The notes beneath the pieces are model-generated. The model was not told where the DNA came from and did no database searches. It was given only the letters and a program-made list of their open reading frames with translations. A DNA stretch of 23,787 nt from Flavobacteriaceae bacterium UBA2540 (GTDB lineage Bacteria > Bacteroidota > Bacteroidia > Flavobacteriales > Flavobacteriaceae), in assembly GCA_002340765.1 (NCBI GenBank), contig DDMS01000052.1:1-23787 (forward strand), in the 5' to 3' direction. Positions 15,098-23,393 of the stretch are shown here, piece after piece; the first letter of the stretch is position 1; each line of letters begins with the position of its first letter. The position numbers and the translations under genes are program-made.

Positions 15098-15703
15098 ATG
15101 GCAAGATATACAGGACCAAAAACTAAAATTGCCCGTAAATTCGGTGAAGCAATTTTTGGCGAAGACAAAAACTTCGAAAAAAGAAATTACCCTCCGGGAC
15201 AGCATGGTGCTGCAAAACGTAGAGGAAAAAAATCTGAATATGCTACCCAGTTAATGGAAAAGCAAAAAGCTAAATATACATATGGTATTTTAGAGCGTCA
15301 GTTTAGTAACCTTTTCAAAAAAGCACAAGCTTCTCAGGGAATTACAGGTGAAATTTTATTACAACTTTGTGAGTCTAGACTAGATAATGTAGTATACAGA
15401 ATGGGAGTTTCAACTTCTAGAAGCGGTGCACGTCAATTGGTTTCTCACAGGCACATTTCTGTAAACGGAGAAATTGTAAATATTCCTTCATTTAGATTAA
15501 AAGAAGGGGATATTGTTGCAGTAAGAGAAAAATCAAAATCATTACAGACTATTGAAAACGCATTGGCATCTAGCATTAATGTGTATGAATGGTTAACTTG
15601 GAATGCTGATAAAAAAGAAGGTACTTTTGTAAAAGTCCCAGAAAGATTACAAATTCCTGAAAATATCAAAGAACAATTAATCGTAGAATTATATTCTAAA
15701 TAA
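15098..15703 (+). CDS. rpsD: 30S ribosomal protein S4 (uS4)
   Basis: Assembly initiator for the 5' domain of 16S rRNA, and part of the mRNA entry helicase. It has 201 residues. MARYTGPKTKIARKFGEAIF start, NYPPGQHG loop, and the S4 RNA-binding domain ESRLDNVVYRMGVSTSRSGA then LVSHRHISVNG. No zinc-binding Cys cluster at the N-terminus. It is preceded by a compact folded leader, and in several phyla S4 represses its own operon. Confidence 0.98.
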   Translation: MARYTGPKTKIARKFGEAIFGEDKNFEKRNYPPGQHGAAKRRGKKSEYATQLMEKQKAKYTYGILERQFSNLFKKAQASQGITGEILLQLCESRLDNVVYRMGVSTSRSGARQLVSHRHISVNGEIVNIPSFRLKEGDIVAVREKSKSLQTIENALASSINVYEWLTWNADKKEGTFVKVPERLQIPENIKEQLIVELYSK

Positions 15704-15719
15704 TCCTTATAAACGAACC

Positions 15720-16712
15720 ATGGCAATATTAAATTTTCAAAAGCCCGATAAAGTAATAATGATTGAATCTACTGATTTTAATGGTAGATTTGAATTCAGA
15801 CCATTAGAACCAGGATTTGGTTTAACAGTTGGAAATGCTTTAAGAAGAGTACTTTTATCCTCTTTAGAAGGATTTGCGATTACATCATTAAGAATTGATG
15901 GCGTTGAACACGAGTTTTCTACTGTAAGTGGAATCGTTGAAGACGTTACAGAAATCATTTTAAATTTAAAACAAGTTCGTTTTAAAAAACAAATTGATGA
16001 AACTGATAGAGAAACTGTATCAATCAATATTTCTGGACAAGAACAATTAAAAGCGGGCGATTTCCAAAAATTTATCTCTGGTTTTCAAGTGTTAAATCCA
16101 GAATTGGTTATCTGTAATATGGATAAATCTGTAAAATTAAATGCAGAAATTACCATAGAAAGAGGTAGGGGTTTTGTACCAGCTGAAGAAAACAAAAAAA
16201 CAGGTGTGCCAATTGGAACAATTTTTACTGATTCAATTTATACACCAATCAAAAACGTAAAATATTCAATCGAAAACTTTCGTGTTGAGCAAAAAACGGA
16301 TTTTGAAAAATTAGTTTTTGAGATTGACACTGATGGTTCAATCAATCCTAAAGAAGCTTTAACTGAAGCTGCAAAAATCTTAATTCACCATTTCATGTTG
16401 TTTTCGGATGAGCGAATCACTCTAGAAGCTGATGAAATTGCACAAACAGAAACTTATGATGAAGAATCTTTGCACATGCGTCAATTGTTAAAAACAAGAT
16501 TGATTGATATGGATCTTTCTGTAAGAGCTTTGAATTGCTTAAAAGCAGCAGAAGTTGATACTTTAGGTGATTTGGTATCTTTCAATAAAAGTGATTTAAT
16601 GAAATTCAGAAACTTTGGAAAAAAATCATTAACAGAACTAGAAGAACTAGTGATTGTCAAAGGATTGAGTTTTGGAATGGATTTGGCAAAATATAAATTA
16701 GATAGAGATTAA
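15720..16712 (+). CDS. rpoA: RNA polymerase subunit alpha
   Basis: Dimerising platform for polymerase assembly, with a DNA- and activator-contacting C-terminal domain. It has 330 residues. N-terminal domain: NGRFEFRPLEPGFGLTVGNA, RRVLLSSLEGFAITSLRIDG. C-terminal domain from about 263: DLSVRALNCLKAAE with Arg269 and Asn272 matching the E. coli DNA-contact residues R265 and N268, then FGKKSLTELEELV. Sixteen nt after rpsD; the ATG at 15720 gives the expected N-terminus. Confidence 0.98.
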   Translation: MAILNFQKPDKVIMIESTDFNGRFEFRPLEPGFGLTVGNALRRVLLSSLEGFAITSLRIDGVEHEFSTVSGIVEDVTEIILNLKQVRFKKQIDETDRETVSINISGQEQLKAGDFQKFISGFQVLNPELVICNMDKSVKLNAEITIERGRGFVPAEENKKTGVPIGTIFTDSIYTPIKNVKYSIENFRVEQKTDFEKLVFEIDTDGSINPKEALTEAAKILIHHFMLFSDERITLEADEIAQTETYDEESLHMRQLLKTRLIDMDLSVRALNCLKAAEVDTLGDLVSFNKSDLMKFRNFGKKSLTELEELVIVKGLSFGMDLAKYKLDRD

Positions 16713-16713
16713 T

Positions 16714-16756
16714 CTTTCATATTTTGCTCATCAAAAAGGGTTGAGCAAGATGAAAG
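16714..16756 (+). repeat. Intercistronic hairpin between rpoA and rplQ
   Basis: CTTTCAT (16714-16720) pairs with ATGAAAG (16750-16756) and TTGCTCA (16724-16730) with TGAGCAA (16742-16748), separated by a small ATT/G internal loop; the apical loop is 11 nt. It starts one base after the rpoA stop and ends 15 nt before rplQ. There is no following T run, so it is not an intrinsic terminator; RNA processing, stability or regulation of rplQ is more likely. Confidence 0.65.
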
Positions 16757-16771
16757 CATAAAACAAACGTC

Positions 16772-17248
16772 ATGAGACACGGAAAAAAAATAAACCACTT
16801 AAGTAGAAAAACAGCGCACAGAAAGTCGATGTTAGCGAATATGGCTTGTTCTCTTATTGAGCACAAACGTATCAATACAACCGTTGCAAAAGCAAAAGCA
16901 TTAAGAGTTTTTGTAGAGCCAATGATTACAAAATCGAAATCAGACACAACTCACAATAGACGTATTGTATTCTCTGTTTTAAGAGATAAATATGCTGTTA
17001 CAGAATTATTTAAAGAAATTTCTGTAAAAGTTGCTGAAAGACCAGGAGGTTACTTAAGAATTATCAAACTTGGAAATAGACAAGGTGACAACGCTTCAAT
17101 GGCAATGATTGAATTGGTTGATTATAACGAAATATACAATCCAAAAGGAACAAAAGTTAAGAAAACTACAAGAAGAGGAAAAAGCAAAAAAGCGACTACT
17201 CCTCAACTAGAATCAGAAACAACTATTGAAACAAAATCAGAAGAATAA
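16772..17248 (+). CDS. rplQ: 50S ribosomal protein L17 (bL17)
   Basis: Large-subunit protein near the tunnel exit. It has 158 residues; the core of about 125 residues (MRHGKKINHLSRKTAHRKSM, ANMACSLIEHKRINTTVAKA, ERPGGYLRIIKLGNRQGDNA) is followed by a Lys/Thr/Glu-rich tail, as is usual in Bacteroidota. Last gene of the ribosomal cluster, followed by a clear intrinsic terminator. A long hairpin occupies the rpoA-rplQ spacer. Confidence 0.98.
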   Translation: MRHGKKINHLSRKTAHRKSMLANMACSLIEHKRINTTVAKAKALRVFVEPMITKSKSDTTHNRRIVFSVLRDKYAVTELFKEISVKVAERPGGYLRIIKLGNRQGDNASMAMIELVDYNEIYNPKGTKVKKTTRRGKSKKATTPQLESETTIETKSEE

Positions 17249-17268
17249 ATGATTCATAGTTCACATAT

Positions 17269-17302
17269 AAAGGGATAAGCAGTAATGTTTATCCCTTTTT
17301 TT
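17269..17302 (+). terminator. Intrinsic terminator after rplQ
   Basis: AAAGGGATAA (17269-17278) pairs perfectly with TTATCCCTTT (17289-17298), followed by a T run to 17302. It closes the long ribosomal protein/rpoA transcription unit. Confidence 0.88.
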
Positions 17303-17334
17303 ATATTTTTACATCACATAATATTTATTTACAA

Positions 17335-18444
17335 ATGAAGTATCAAACTAGAAAAAAAGCACTTATTTTATTAGCAGATGGAACGATTTTTTACGGAAAA
17401 TCTATAGGAATTAAAGGAACAGCCACAGGAGAAATTTGTTTTAATACAGGAATGACAGGTTATCAAGAAATTTTTACTGACCCTTCATATTTTGGACAGT
17501 TAATGGTAACTACAAATGCACATATTGGAAATTATGGCGTAAATGAGAACGAAGTTGAATCTGATGGAATAAAAATTTCAGGCTTGGTTTGTCGTAATTT
17601 TAGTTTTACACATTCACGAGTAGATTCTGATGGTATTTTATTAGATTGGTTCAAAAAATACAATTTGGTAGCCATTTCAGATGTTGACACAAGAGCTTTG
17701 GTTGCCTATATAAGAGATAATGGCGCAATGAATGCGATTATTTCTACAAATATTGATGATATTGACGGACTTAAAAATCAATTGGCAAATGTTCCAAGCA
17801 TGCAAGGTTTAGAATTAGCTTCAAAAGTATCAACAAAAAAACCTTACTTTTATGGAAATGAAAATGCTAAAATCAAAGTTTCAGCTTTAGACATTGGCAT
17901 AAAAAAAAATATTTTAAGAAATTTAGCTAAAAGAGGTGTTTACATTAAAGTGTTTCCTTACGATGCTACTTTTGAAGAGTTGACTTCTTTTAATCCCGAT
18001 GGCTATTTTATTTCTAATGGACCCGGAGATCCTGAGCCTTTATTGGATGCTCAAAATGTTGCTAGACAAATTATTGAACATGATTTTCCGTTATTTGGAA
18101 TTTGTTTGGGACATCAAGTGATAGCTTTATCGCAAGGAATTTCGACCTATAAAATGCATAATGGTCATAGAGGAATCAACCATCCTGTAAAAAATATGTT
18201 AACAGGAAAAGGTGAAATTACTTCTCAAAATCACGGTTTTGCCATCAATAAAGAAGAAACTGAAGCGAATGAAAATATCGAAATTACCCATGTTCATTTG
18301 AATGATCATACTGTTGCAGGAATTCGTTTGAAAAATAAAAATACTTTTTCGGTGCAATATCATCCAGAGGCAAGTCCTGGACCACATGATTCTGAATATT
18401 TATTTGATCAATTTATTGAAAGTATAAAAAAACAAAAAATTTAG
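17335..18444 (+). CDS. carA: Carbamoyl-phosphate synthase small (glutaminase) subunit
   Basis: Hydrolyses glutamine and channels ammonia to CarB for carbamoyl phosphate, feeding pyrimidine and arginine synthesis. It has 369 residues. The N-terminal CPSase small-chain domain includes TGMTGYQEIFTDPSYFGQ; the C-terminal class I amidotransferase has SNGPGDPEP, nucleophile Cys257 in FGICLGHQ, and His343/Glu345 in YHPEASPGPHD, so the triad is complete. carB is not in the window. The short 86-nt upstream spacer holds the rplQ terminator; a TATATTTT sequence near 17303 is only a poor promoter match. Confidence 0.98.
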   Translation: MKYQTRKKALILLADGTIFYGKSIGIKGTATGEICFNTGMTGYQEIFTDPSYFGQLMVTTNAHIGNYGVNENEVESDGIKISGLVCRNFSFTHSRVDSDGILLDWFKKYNLVAISDVDTRALVAYIRDNGAMNAIISTNIDDIDGLKNQLANVPSMQGLELASKVSTKKPYFYGNENAKIKVSALDIGIKKNILRNLAKRGVYIKVFPYDATFEELTSFNPDGYFISNGPGDPEPLLDAQNVARQIIEHDFPLFGICLGHQVIALSQGISTYKMHNGHRGINHPVKNMLTGKGEITSQNHGFAINKEETEANENIEITHVHLNDHTVAGIRLKNKNTFSVQYHPEASPGPHDSEYLFDQFIESIKKQKI

Positions 18445-18480
18445 TGTCTTAATTTTCAATTTTAAGATTCCTTTTTAATT

Positions 18481-18515
18481 AAAAAATTCCACTTAACTTA
18501 AGTGGAATTTTTTTT
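18481..18515 (+). terminator. Intrinsic terminator after carA
   Basis: AAAAAATTCCACTT (18481-18494) and AAGTGGAATTTTTT (18500-18513) form a 14-bp stem with loop AACTT, and the T run continues to 18515. The A-rich left arm would also make it work on the opposite strand. Confidence 0.88.
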
Positions 18516-18584
18516 GAATTCGAAATTTTTTAGCAAACGTTTTCGTAATTAATCAAATTCATATTATTTTTTGCGTCCAACTTT

Positions 18585-18610
18585 TTTGTAAATTGGCATC
18601 TCTTTACAAA
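18585..18610. promoter_or_regulatory. Inverted repeat upstream of eno
   Basis: TTTGTAAA (18585-18592) and TTTACAAA (18603-18610) are perfect inverted repeats 10 nt apart, about 46 nt before the eno start. They could be an operator or a leader hairpin. The surrounding 18516-18656 spacer is very AT-rich; TAAATTGG (18589-18596) is a weak -7 candidate lying inside the repeat, and no good TAnnTTTG was found. Confidence 0.4.
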
Positions 18611-18656
18611 TCAACCAAAAACTTAAAATAAATTAAATTTTAAAATTGTAGAATCA

Positions 18657-19943
18657 ATGAGCATTATAATAAACATTCACGCACGTCAAATATTTGACTC
18701 AAGAGGAAACCCAACAGTAGAGGTAGATGTAACCACAGAAAACGGCGTTTTAGGAAGAGCTGCAGTTCCATCAGGAGCTTCAACTGGCGAACACGAAGCC
18801 GTGGAATTAAGAGATGGTGGAAAAGCTTATATGGGAAAAGGCGTTTTAAACGCTGTCAAAAACGTGAATGAAATAATAGCACAAGAACTTTTAGGAACTT
18901 CTGTTTTTGAACAAAATTTGATTGATCAAATTATGATTGAATTAGACGGAACAAAAAACAAATCAAATCTTGGTGCAAATGCTATTTTAGGAGTTTCATT
19001 GGCAGTTGCAAAAGCTGCAGCAGCTGAATTAGGAATGCCATTGTACAGATATGTGGGAGGTGTTTCTGCAAACACTTTGCCTGTTCCAATGATGAATATC
19101 ATCAATGGTGGTTCGCATTCTGATGCGCCAATTGCTTTTCAAGAGTTTATGATTATGCCAGTAAAAGCGAAATCTTTTACACATGCAATGCAAATGGGTT
19201 CTGAAATTTTTCACAATTTAAAAAAAGTATTACACGATCGTAATTTGTCAACAGCAGTTGGTGATGAAGGTGGTTTTGCTCCAACTTTAGACGGAACAGA
19301 AGATGCGTTAGATACAATTGCATTGGCTGTTAAAAATGCTGGATATGTTTTTGGTGACGAAATAAAAGTTGCGTTGGATTGTGCTGCTGCAGAATTTTAT
19401 GTGAACGGAAAATATGACTATTCAAAATTTGAGGGAGAAACTGGAAAAATAAGAACTAGCAAAGAGCAAGCTGATTATTTGGCTGAATTGGCAAGCAATT
19501 ATCCAATTATTTCAATTGAAGACGGAATGGATGAAAATGATTGGGAAGGTTGGAAGTATTTGACTGAAATCATTGGGAAAAAAGTTCAATTGGTTGGAGA
19601 CGATTTATTTGTAACCAATGTTGAGCGTTTGTCAAGAGGAATTGAAAACGGAATTGCTAATTCAATCTTAATCAAAGTAAACCAAATTGGAACTTTGACA
19701 GAAACAATTGCTGCTGTAAACATGGCAAAAAATGCAGGTTATACAACAGTAATGTCACATAGGTCTGGAGAAACAGAAGATAATACCATTGCTGATTTAG
19801 CAGTTGCTTTAAACTGCGGACAAATCAAAACTGGTTCAGCTTCACGTTCTGATAGAATGGCAAAATACAACCAATTATTGCGCATTGAGGAAGAATTAGA
19901 AGATGTAGCATATTATCCTCAAGAAAAAGCATTCAAAATATAA
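18657..19943 (+). CDS. eno: Enolase (phosphopyruvate hydratase)
   Basis: Interconverts 2-phosphoglycerate and phosphoenolpyruvate in glycolysis and gluconeogenesis; also a degradosome partner in some bacteria. It has 428 residues. SRGNPTVEVDV and the flexible loop PSGASTGEHEAVE are at the N-terminus. Catalytic Glu204 in GDEGGFAPT and Lys340 in ILIKVNQIGT; metal ligands lie in VALDCAAAEF, ISIEDGMDE and LVGDDLFVTN; the phosphate loop is SHRSGETEDNTIADLAV. It has its own terminators on both sides, so it is probably monocistronic. Confidence 0.99.
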   Translation: MSIIINIHARQIFDSRGNPTVEVDVTTENGVLGRAAVPSGASTGEHEAVELRDGGKAYMGKGVLNAVKNVNEIIAQELLGTSVFEQNLIDQIMIELDGTKNKSNLGANAILGVSLAVAKAAAAELGMPLYRYVGGVSANTLPVPMMNIINGGSHSDAPIAFQEFMIMPVKAKSFTHAMQMGSEIFHNLKKVLHDRNLSTAVGDEGGFAPTLDGTEDALDTIALAVKNAGYVFGDEIKVALDCAAAEFYVNGKYDYSKFEGETGKIRTSKEQADYLAELASNYPIISIEDGMDENDWEGWKYLTEIIGKKVQLVGDDLFVTNVERLSRGIENGIANSILIKVNQIGTLTETIAAVNMAKNAGYTTVMSHRSGETEDNTIADLAVALNCGQIKTGSASRSDRMAKYNQLLRIEEELEDVAYYPQEKAFKI

Positions 19944-19964
19944 TTTTGTTTAAATTATTTGTAT

Positions 19965-19994
19965 AATCCTCTTAGAATTTCTAAGGGGATTTTT
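19965..19994 (+). terminator. Intrinsic terminator after eno
   Basis: AATCCTCTTAG (19965-19975) pairs with CTAAGGGGATT (19981-19991) through 11 pairs including one U.G, with loop AATTT and a T run to 19994. It begins 21 nt after the eno stop. Confidence 0.85.
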
Positions 19995-20061
19995 GTTTTA
20001 TTAAAGAATTGTTAAATCAGTAAATTTTATTTTATCCATCTAAAAAACTATCATTTTCAAC

Positions 20062-20092
20062 TTTTAAAATATTTAATTAAATGGTATCTTCG
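20062..20092 (+). promoter_or_regulatory. Probable promoter of gltA
   Basis: TTTT (20062-20065), a 19-nt spacer and TATCTTCG (20085-20092) differ from the Bacteroidota consensus TTTG-N19-TAnnTTTG by one base in each element. It is followed by a leader of about 25 nt to the gltA ATG. Confidence 0.5.
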
Positions 20093-20124
20093 CAAAACAC
20101 TTCCACAAAAAAAATAGATTGAAT

Positions 20125-21411
20125 ATGTCAAATACTGCAAAGTTAATAATAGGAGAAAATTCGTACGAATTTCCATTAGTGAAAGGAACTGAGAATGAGG
20201 TTGCTATCGATATTAAAAACCTAAGAACAGCCACTGATGGGGTTATAACTTTAGATTCTGGTTTCAAAAATACAGGTTCTTGCGAGAGCAGTATTACGTT
20301 TTTAGACGGTGAAAAAGGGATATTACGTTACCGAGGTTATAGTATTGAAGAATTGGCAGAAAAAGCAAATTTTCTTGAAGTTGCTTATGCGTTAATTTTC
20401 GGAGAATTACCAACTAAAGAACAATTAGATAAATTTCATGTAGACATCAAAGCGCAATCTGTGGTTGATGAAGATGTAAAAAAAATCGTTGATGCGTTTC
20501 CAAAAACAGCACATCCTATGGGTGTTTTGTCTTCGTTAACGAGTGCATTGACTGCGTTTAATCCTTCTTCAGTGAATGTGAAATCTGATGAAGATATGTA
20601 TAAAGCAATTTGTAAAATTATGGGAAAGTTTCCAGTTTTGGTTGCTTGGACAATGCGAAAAAAATCTGGTTTACCATTAAATTATGGTTCAAAATCTTTA
20701 GGTTATGTTGAAAACTTCATGAAAATGATGTTTGAACAACCAAATGAAGAGTTTGTTGTAAACCCAATTATCAAAGACGCATTAGATAAGTTATTGATTT
20801 TACATGCTGATCACGAGCAAAACTGTTCAACATCAACAGTTAGGATGGTTGGTTCATCACATGCAGGGTTATTTGCGTCATTATCAGCAGGAATTTCTGC
20901 ACTTTGGGGACCTCTTCATGGAGGTGCAAATCAGGCAGTTATTGAAATGTTGGAAGCAATCAAAGCTGATGGTGGAGACACAAAAAAATATATGGCGAAA
21001 GCTAAAGATAAAGATGATCCTTTTAGATTGATGGGCTTTGGACATAGAGTATATAAAAACTTTGATCCAAGAGCAAAAATTATCAAAAGATCAGCAGATG
21101 AAGTATTGAATAGTTTAGGAGTGCAAGATCCAATTTTAGATATTGCTAGAGGCTTAGAATATGAAGCGTTAAATGATCCTTATTTTGTTGAAAGAAAATT
21201 ATATCCAAACGTAGATTTCTATTCAGGAATTATATACAGAGCTATGGATATTCCAATAGATATGTTTACAGTAATTTTTGCTTTGGGACGTTTGCCAGGA
21301 TGGATTGCACAATGGAGAGAAATGAGGTTAAAATCGGAACCAATTGGAAGACCACGTCAAATTTATACTGGCGAAACTTTGAGACCTTTTAAAACCATAG
21401 ATAAAAGATAA
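20125..21411 (+). CDS. gltA: Citrate synthase (type II)
   Basis: Condenses acetyl-CoA and oxaloacetate to citrate, the entry to the TCA cycle. It has 428 residues from the ATG at 20125; an in-frame TTG at 20119 would add only two residues and is not favoured because MSNTAKLIIG is the family-like start. Catalytic His265 (GPLHGGANQ), His307 (GFGHRVYKN) and Asp364 (PNVDFYSG) are all present, with HADHEQNCSTSTVR upstream. The length and N-terminal beta domain indicate the hexameric, E. coli-like class. It has its own promoter and terminator. Confidence 0.99.
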   Translation: MSNTAKLIIGENSYEFPLVKGTENEVAIDIKNLRTATDGVITLDSGFKNTGSCESSITFLDGEKGILRYRGYSIEELAEKANFLEVAYALIFGELPTKEQLDKFHVDIKAQSVVDEDVKKIVDAFPKTAHPMGVLSSLTSALTAFNPSSVNVKSDEDMYKAICKIMGKFPVLVAWTMRKKSGLPLNYGSKSLGYVENFMKMMFEQPNEEFVVNPIIKDALDKLLILHADHEQNCSTSTVRMVGSSHAGLFASLSAGISALWGPLHGGANQAVIEMLEAIKADGGDTKKYMAKAKDKDDPFRLMGFGHRVYKNFDPRAKIIKRSADEVLNSLGVQDPILDIARGLEYEALNDPYFVERKLYPNVDFYSGIIYRAMDIPIDMFTVIFALGRLPGWIAQWREMRLKSEPIGRPRQIYTGETLRPFKTIDKR

Positions 21412-21435
21412 AATATTTTGTTATTTTTACAATCG

Positions 21436-21464
21436 AAAGCTTCATGATTCATGAAGCTTTTTTT
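21436..21464 (+). terminator. Intrinsic terminator after gltA
   Basis: AAAGCTTCATG (21436-21446) pairs perfectly with CATGAAGCTTT (21450-21460), with loop ATT and a T run to 21464. It ends only 11 nt before the next gene, so that gene depends on read-through or on a promoter I could not recognise. Confidence 0.88.
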
Positions 21465-21475
21465 ATCTTAAAAGA

Positions 21476-22390
21476 ATGTTACAGCTTCATATTAAAAACG
21501 AAACATCTAAATTAAAAGCAGTGGTTTTAGGAACTGCAAAAAGCAATGGACCTGATCCAAAAGCTGAGGAATGTTATGATCCAAAAAGTAGACAGCATGT
21601 TATTGAGGGTACATATCCAAAAGAAGATGATATGATGCTTGAAATGGAGGCGCTTGCAGCTGTTTTTAATAAGTATGATGTAACTGTTTTTAGACCAAAA
21701 GTAATTCAAAATTACAATCAAATTTTTTCAAGAGACATTGCTTTTGTGATTGATGATAAATTGATTAAAGCAAATATTTTGCCTCATAGAGAACAAGAAT
21801 ATTTAGCAATTCAGCATGTTACAAATCAAATTAATCCAAAAAATATCATAGAACTTCCAAAAGAATGTCATATTGAAGGCGGAGATGTTGTGCCTTGTAA
21901 TGACTATATCTTCGTTGGAACTTACTCCGAAAAAGACTATCCAAATTATATTACAGCTCGTACAAATAAAAGTGCAGTTTTGGTACTTCAGCAATTTTTT
22001 CCTCATAAAAAAGTGAAATCTTTTGAGTTGCGAAAGCATAATACTGATCCAAAAGAAAATGCACTTCATTTAGATTGTTGTTTTCAACCGATTGGAAAAA
22101 ACAAAGCCATTCTTCATAAAAATGGCTTTTTAATTGAAGATGAATACATTTGGTTGGTTCAATATTTTGGTAAAGAAAACATTTTTGAAATTACAAAACA
22201 AGAGATGTATGATATGAATAGTAATATTTTTTCAATCTCTGAAGAAGTTGTGATTTCAGAAAAAAACTTTACAAGACTCAATTCTTGGTTGCGAAATCAA
22301 GGTTTTATTGTGGAAGAAGTTCCATATTCCGAAATTGCAAAACAAGAAGGATTATTGCGATGTTCAACACTTCCATTGGCTAGAGAATAA
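21476..22390 (+). CDS. Amidinotransferase / dimethylargininase-family hydrolase (pentein fold)
   Basis: A 304-residue member of the guanidino-group modifying (pentein) superfamily, which includes arginine deiminase, dimethylargininase (DDAH) and glycine amidinotransferase. Catalytic elements in order: SRD (85-87), EGGD (134-137), His198 in LHLD and nucleophile Cys296 in LLRCSTLPLARE, all intact. It probably hydrolyses arginine, a methylated arginine or a related guanidine to citrulline plus an amine, but the substrate cannot be read from sequence. It is followed by a CtlX-type citrulline hydrolase, suggesting consecutive steps. Starts 11 nt after the gltA terminator with no Shine-Dalgarno. 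Confidence 0.88.
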   Translation: MLQLHIKNETSKLKAVVLGTAKSNGPDPKAEECYDPKSRQHVIEGTYPKEDDMMLEMEALAAVFNKYDVTVFRPKVIQNYNQIFSRDIAFVIDDKLIKANILPHREQEYLAIQHVTNQINPKNIIELPKECHIEGGDVVPCNDYIFVGTYSEKDYPNYITARTNKSAVLVLQQFFPHKKVKSFELRKHNTDPKENALHLDCCFQPIGKNKAILHKNGFLIEDEYIWLVQYFGKENIFEITKQEMYDMNSNIFSISEEVVISEKNFTRLNSWLRNQGFIVEEVPYSEIAKQEGLLRCSTLPLARE

Positions 22391-22433
22391 AAAAAGCTTT
22401 TTTATATCAAACCAAAAAATCAAGAAAAAATCA

Positions 22434-22441
22434 TAATTTTG
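22434..22441 (+). promoter_or_regulatory. Possible -7 element upstream of ctlX
   Basis: TAATTTTG fits TAnnTTTG exactly, 16 nt before the ctlX ATG, implying a very short leader. No TTG is found at the expected -33 distance, so this is a weak call; the gene may also be read from the upstream hydrolase. Confidence 0.3.
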
Positions 22442-22457
22442 TTTTTCATTTTATGAT

Positions 22458-23393
22458 ATGCAACAAACTACCAATACCATTTTGATGATTCGTCCTATAA
22501 ATTTTAGGATGAATGAACAAACATCTGTCAATAATTATTATCAAGAAGAGTTAGATTTAAAAAATGCTGAAATAAACAGGAAAGCGCAGCAAGAATTTGA
22601 TGCGTATGTTGCTAAATTACAGCAATTTGGAATCCAAGTTATTGTTGTTTTAGATACTGATGAATTTGACACCCCTGATTCATTATTTCCAAATAATTGG
22701 ATTTCATTCCATGAAGATGGTACAGTTGCCTTATATCCAATGTTTGCCAAAAACAGACGCTTAGAAAGAAGGGAAGATATTTTAGAAATTCTCGAAGAAA
22801 ATGGTTTTTTGATAGAAAATGTGGTTGATTATTCTTCTGCGGAAAAAGAAGAAATTTTCTTAGAAGGAACAGGAAGTTTATTATTGGATCGTGTGAACAG
22901 AAAAGCATATTGTGCGTTATCGCCAAGAGCTGATGAAGATTTGTTTATAGAATTCTGCGAAGATTTTGAATATACACCGATTTTATTTAACGCAAATCAA
23001 ACAGTTGATAAAAAAAGAAAAGCCATTTATCACACAAATGTAATGATGTGTTTGGCAGAAACATTTGCTGTTATTTGCCTTTCTTCGATAGATGACAAAC
23101 AAGAACGAAAAAATGTTTTAAGACATTTAAAAGAAGATAAAAAGCAAATTATTGAAATTACAGAAGAACAAGTCAATCATTTTGCAGGAAATATGTTGCA
23201 AGTAAAAGGTGCAAATGATAAACGATTTTTGGTGATGAGTCAATCTGCTTTTGATTGTCTTACTCAAACTCAAATTCAGCAAATCACCAAACATTGCAAG
23301 ATTATTTCAAGTTCTTTAGAAACCATTGAAACTTGTGGTGGAGGAAGTGCACGTTGTATGATGGCTGAAATTTTTCTCCCAAAATCACATTAG
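22458..23393 (+). CDS. ctlX: Citrulline hydrolase of the CtlX family (pentein fold)
   Basis: A 311-residue pentein-superfamily protein matching the CtlX group, described as citrulline ureidase in Francisella (citrulline to ornithine, CO2 and ammonia). Signatures: N-terminal TILMIRP, DSLFPNNWISFH (Asn79-Asn80), LEGTGSL (Glu136), YHTNVMM with His192, and nucleophile Cys300 in CGGGSARCMMAEIF; the catalytic set is complete. It lies 67 nt after another pentein hydrolase, consistent with an arginine/citrulline salvage pair. The stop TAG directly abuts the ATG of a PrsW-like remnant. Confidence 0.88.
   Translation: MQQTTNTILMIRPINFRMNEQTSVNNYYQEELDLKNAEINRKAQQEFDAYVAKLQQFGIQVIVVLDTDEFDTPDSLFPNNWISFHEDGTVALYPMFAKNRRLERREDILEILEENGFLIENVVDYSSAEKEEIFLEGTGSLLLDRVNRKAYCALSPRADEDLFIEFCEDFEYTPILFNANQTVDKKRKAIYHTNVMMCLAETFAVICLSSIDDKQERKNVLRHLKEDKKQIIEITEEQVNHFAGNMLQVKGANDKRFLVMSQSAFDCLTQTQIQQITKHCKIISSSLETIETCGGGSARCMMAEIFLPKSH

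Noticed and set aside
18561..18575. TATTTTTTG upstream of eno as a -7 element
   Set aside because: The spacing is one base too long for TAnnTTTG and no -33 element is correctly placed.
20119..20127. TTG at 20119 as the start of gltA
   Set aside because: It adds only two residues; the ATG at 20125 gives the usual family start.
22390..22403. AAAAAAGCTTTTTT after the first pentein gene as a terminator
   Set aside because: It is a palindrome with no room for a loop; only a weak A-T stem could form, so it is not a credible intrinsic terminator.
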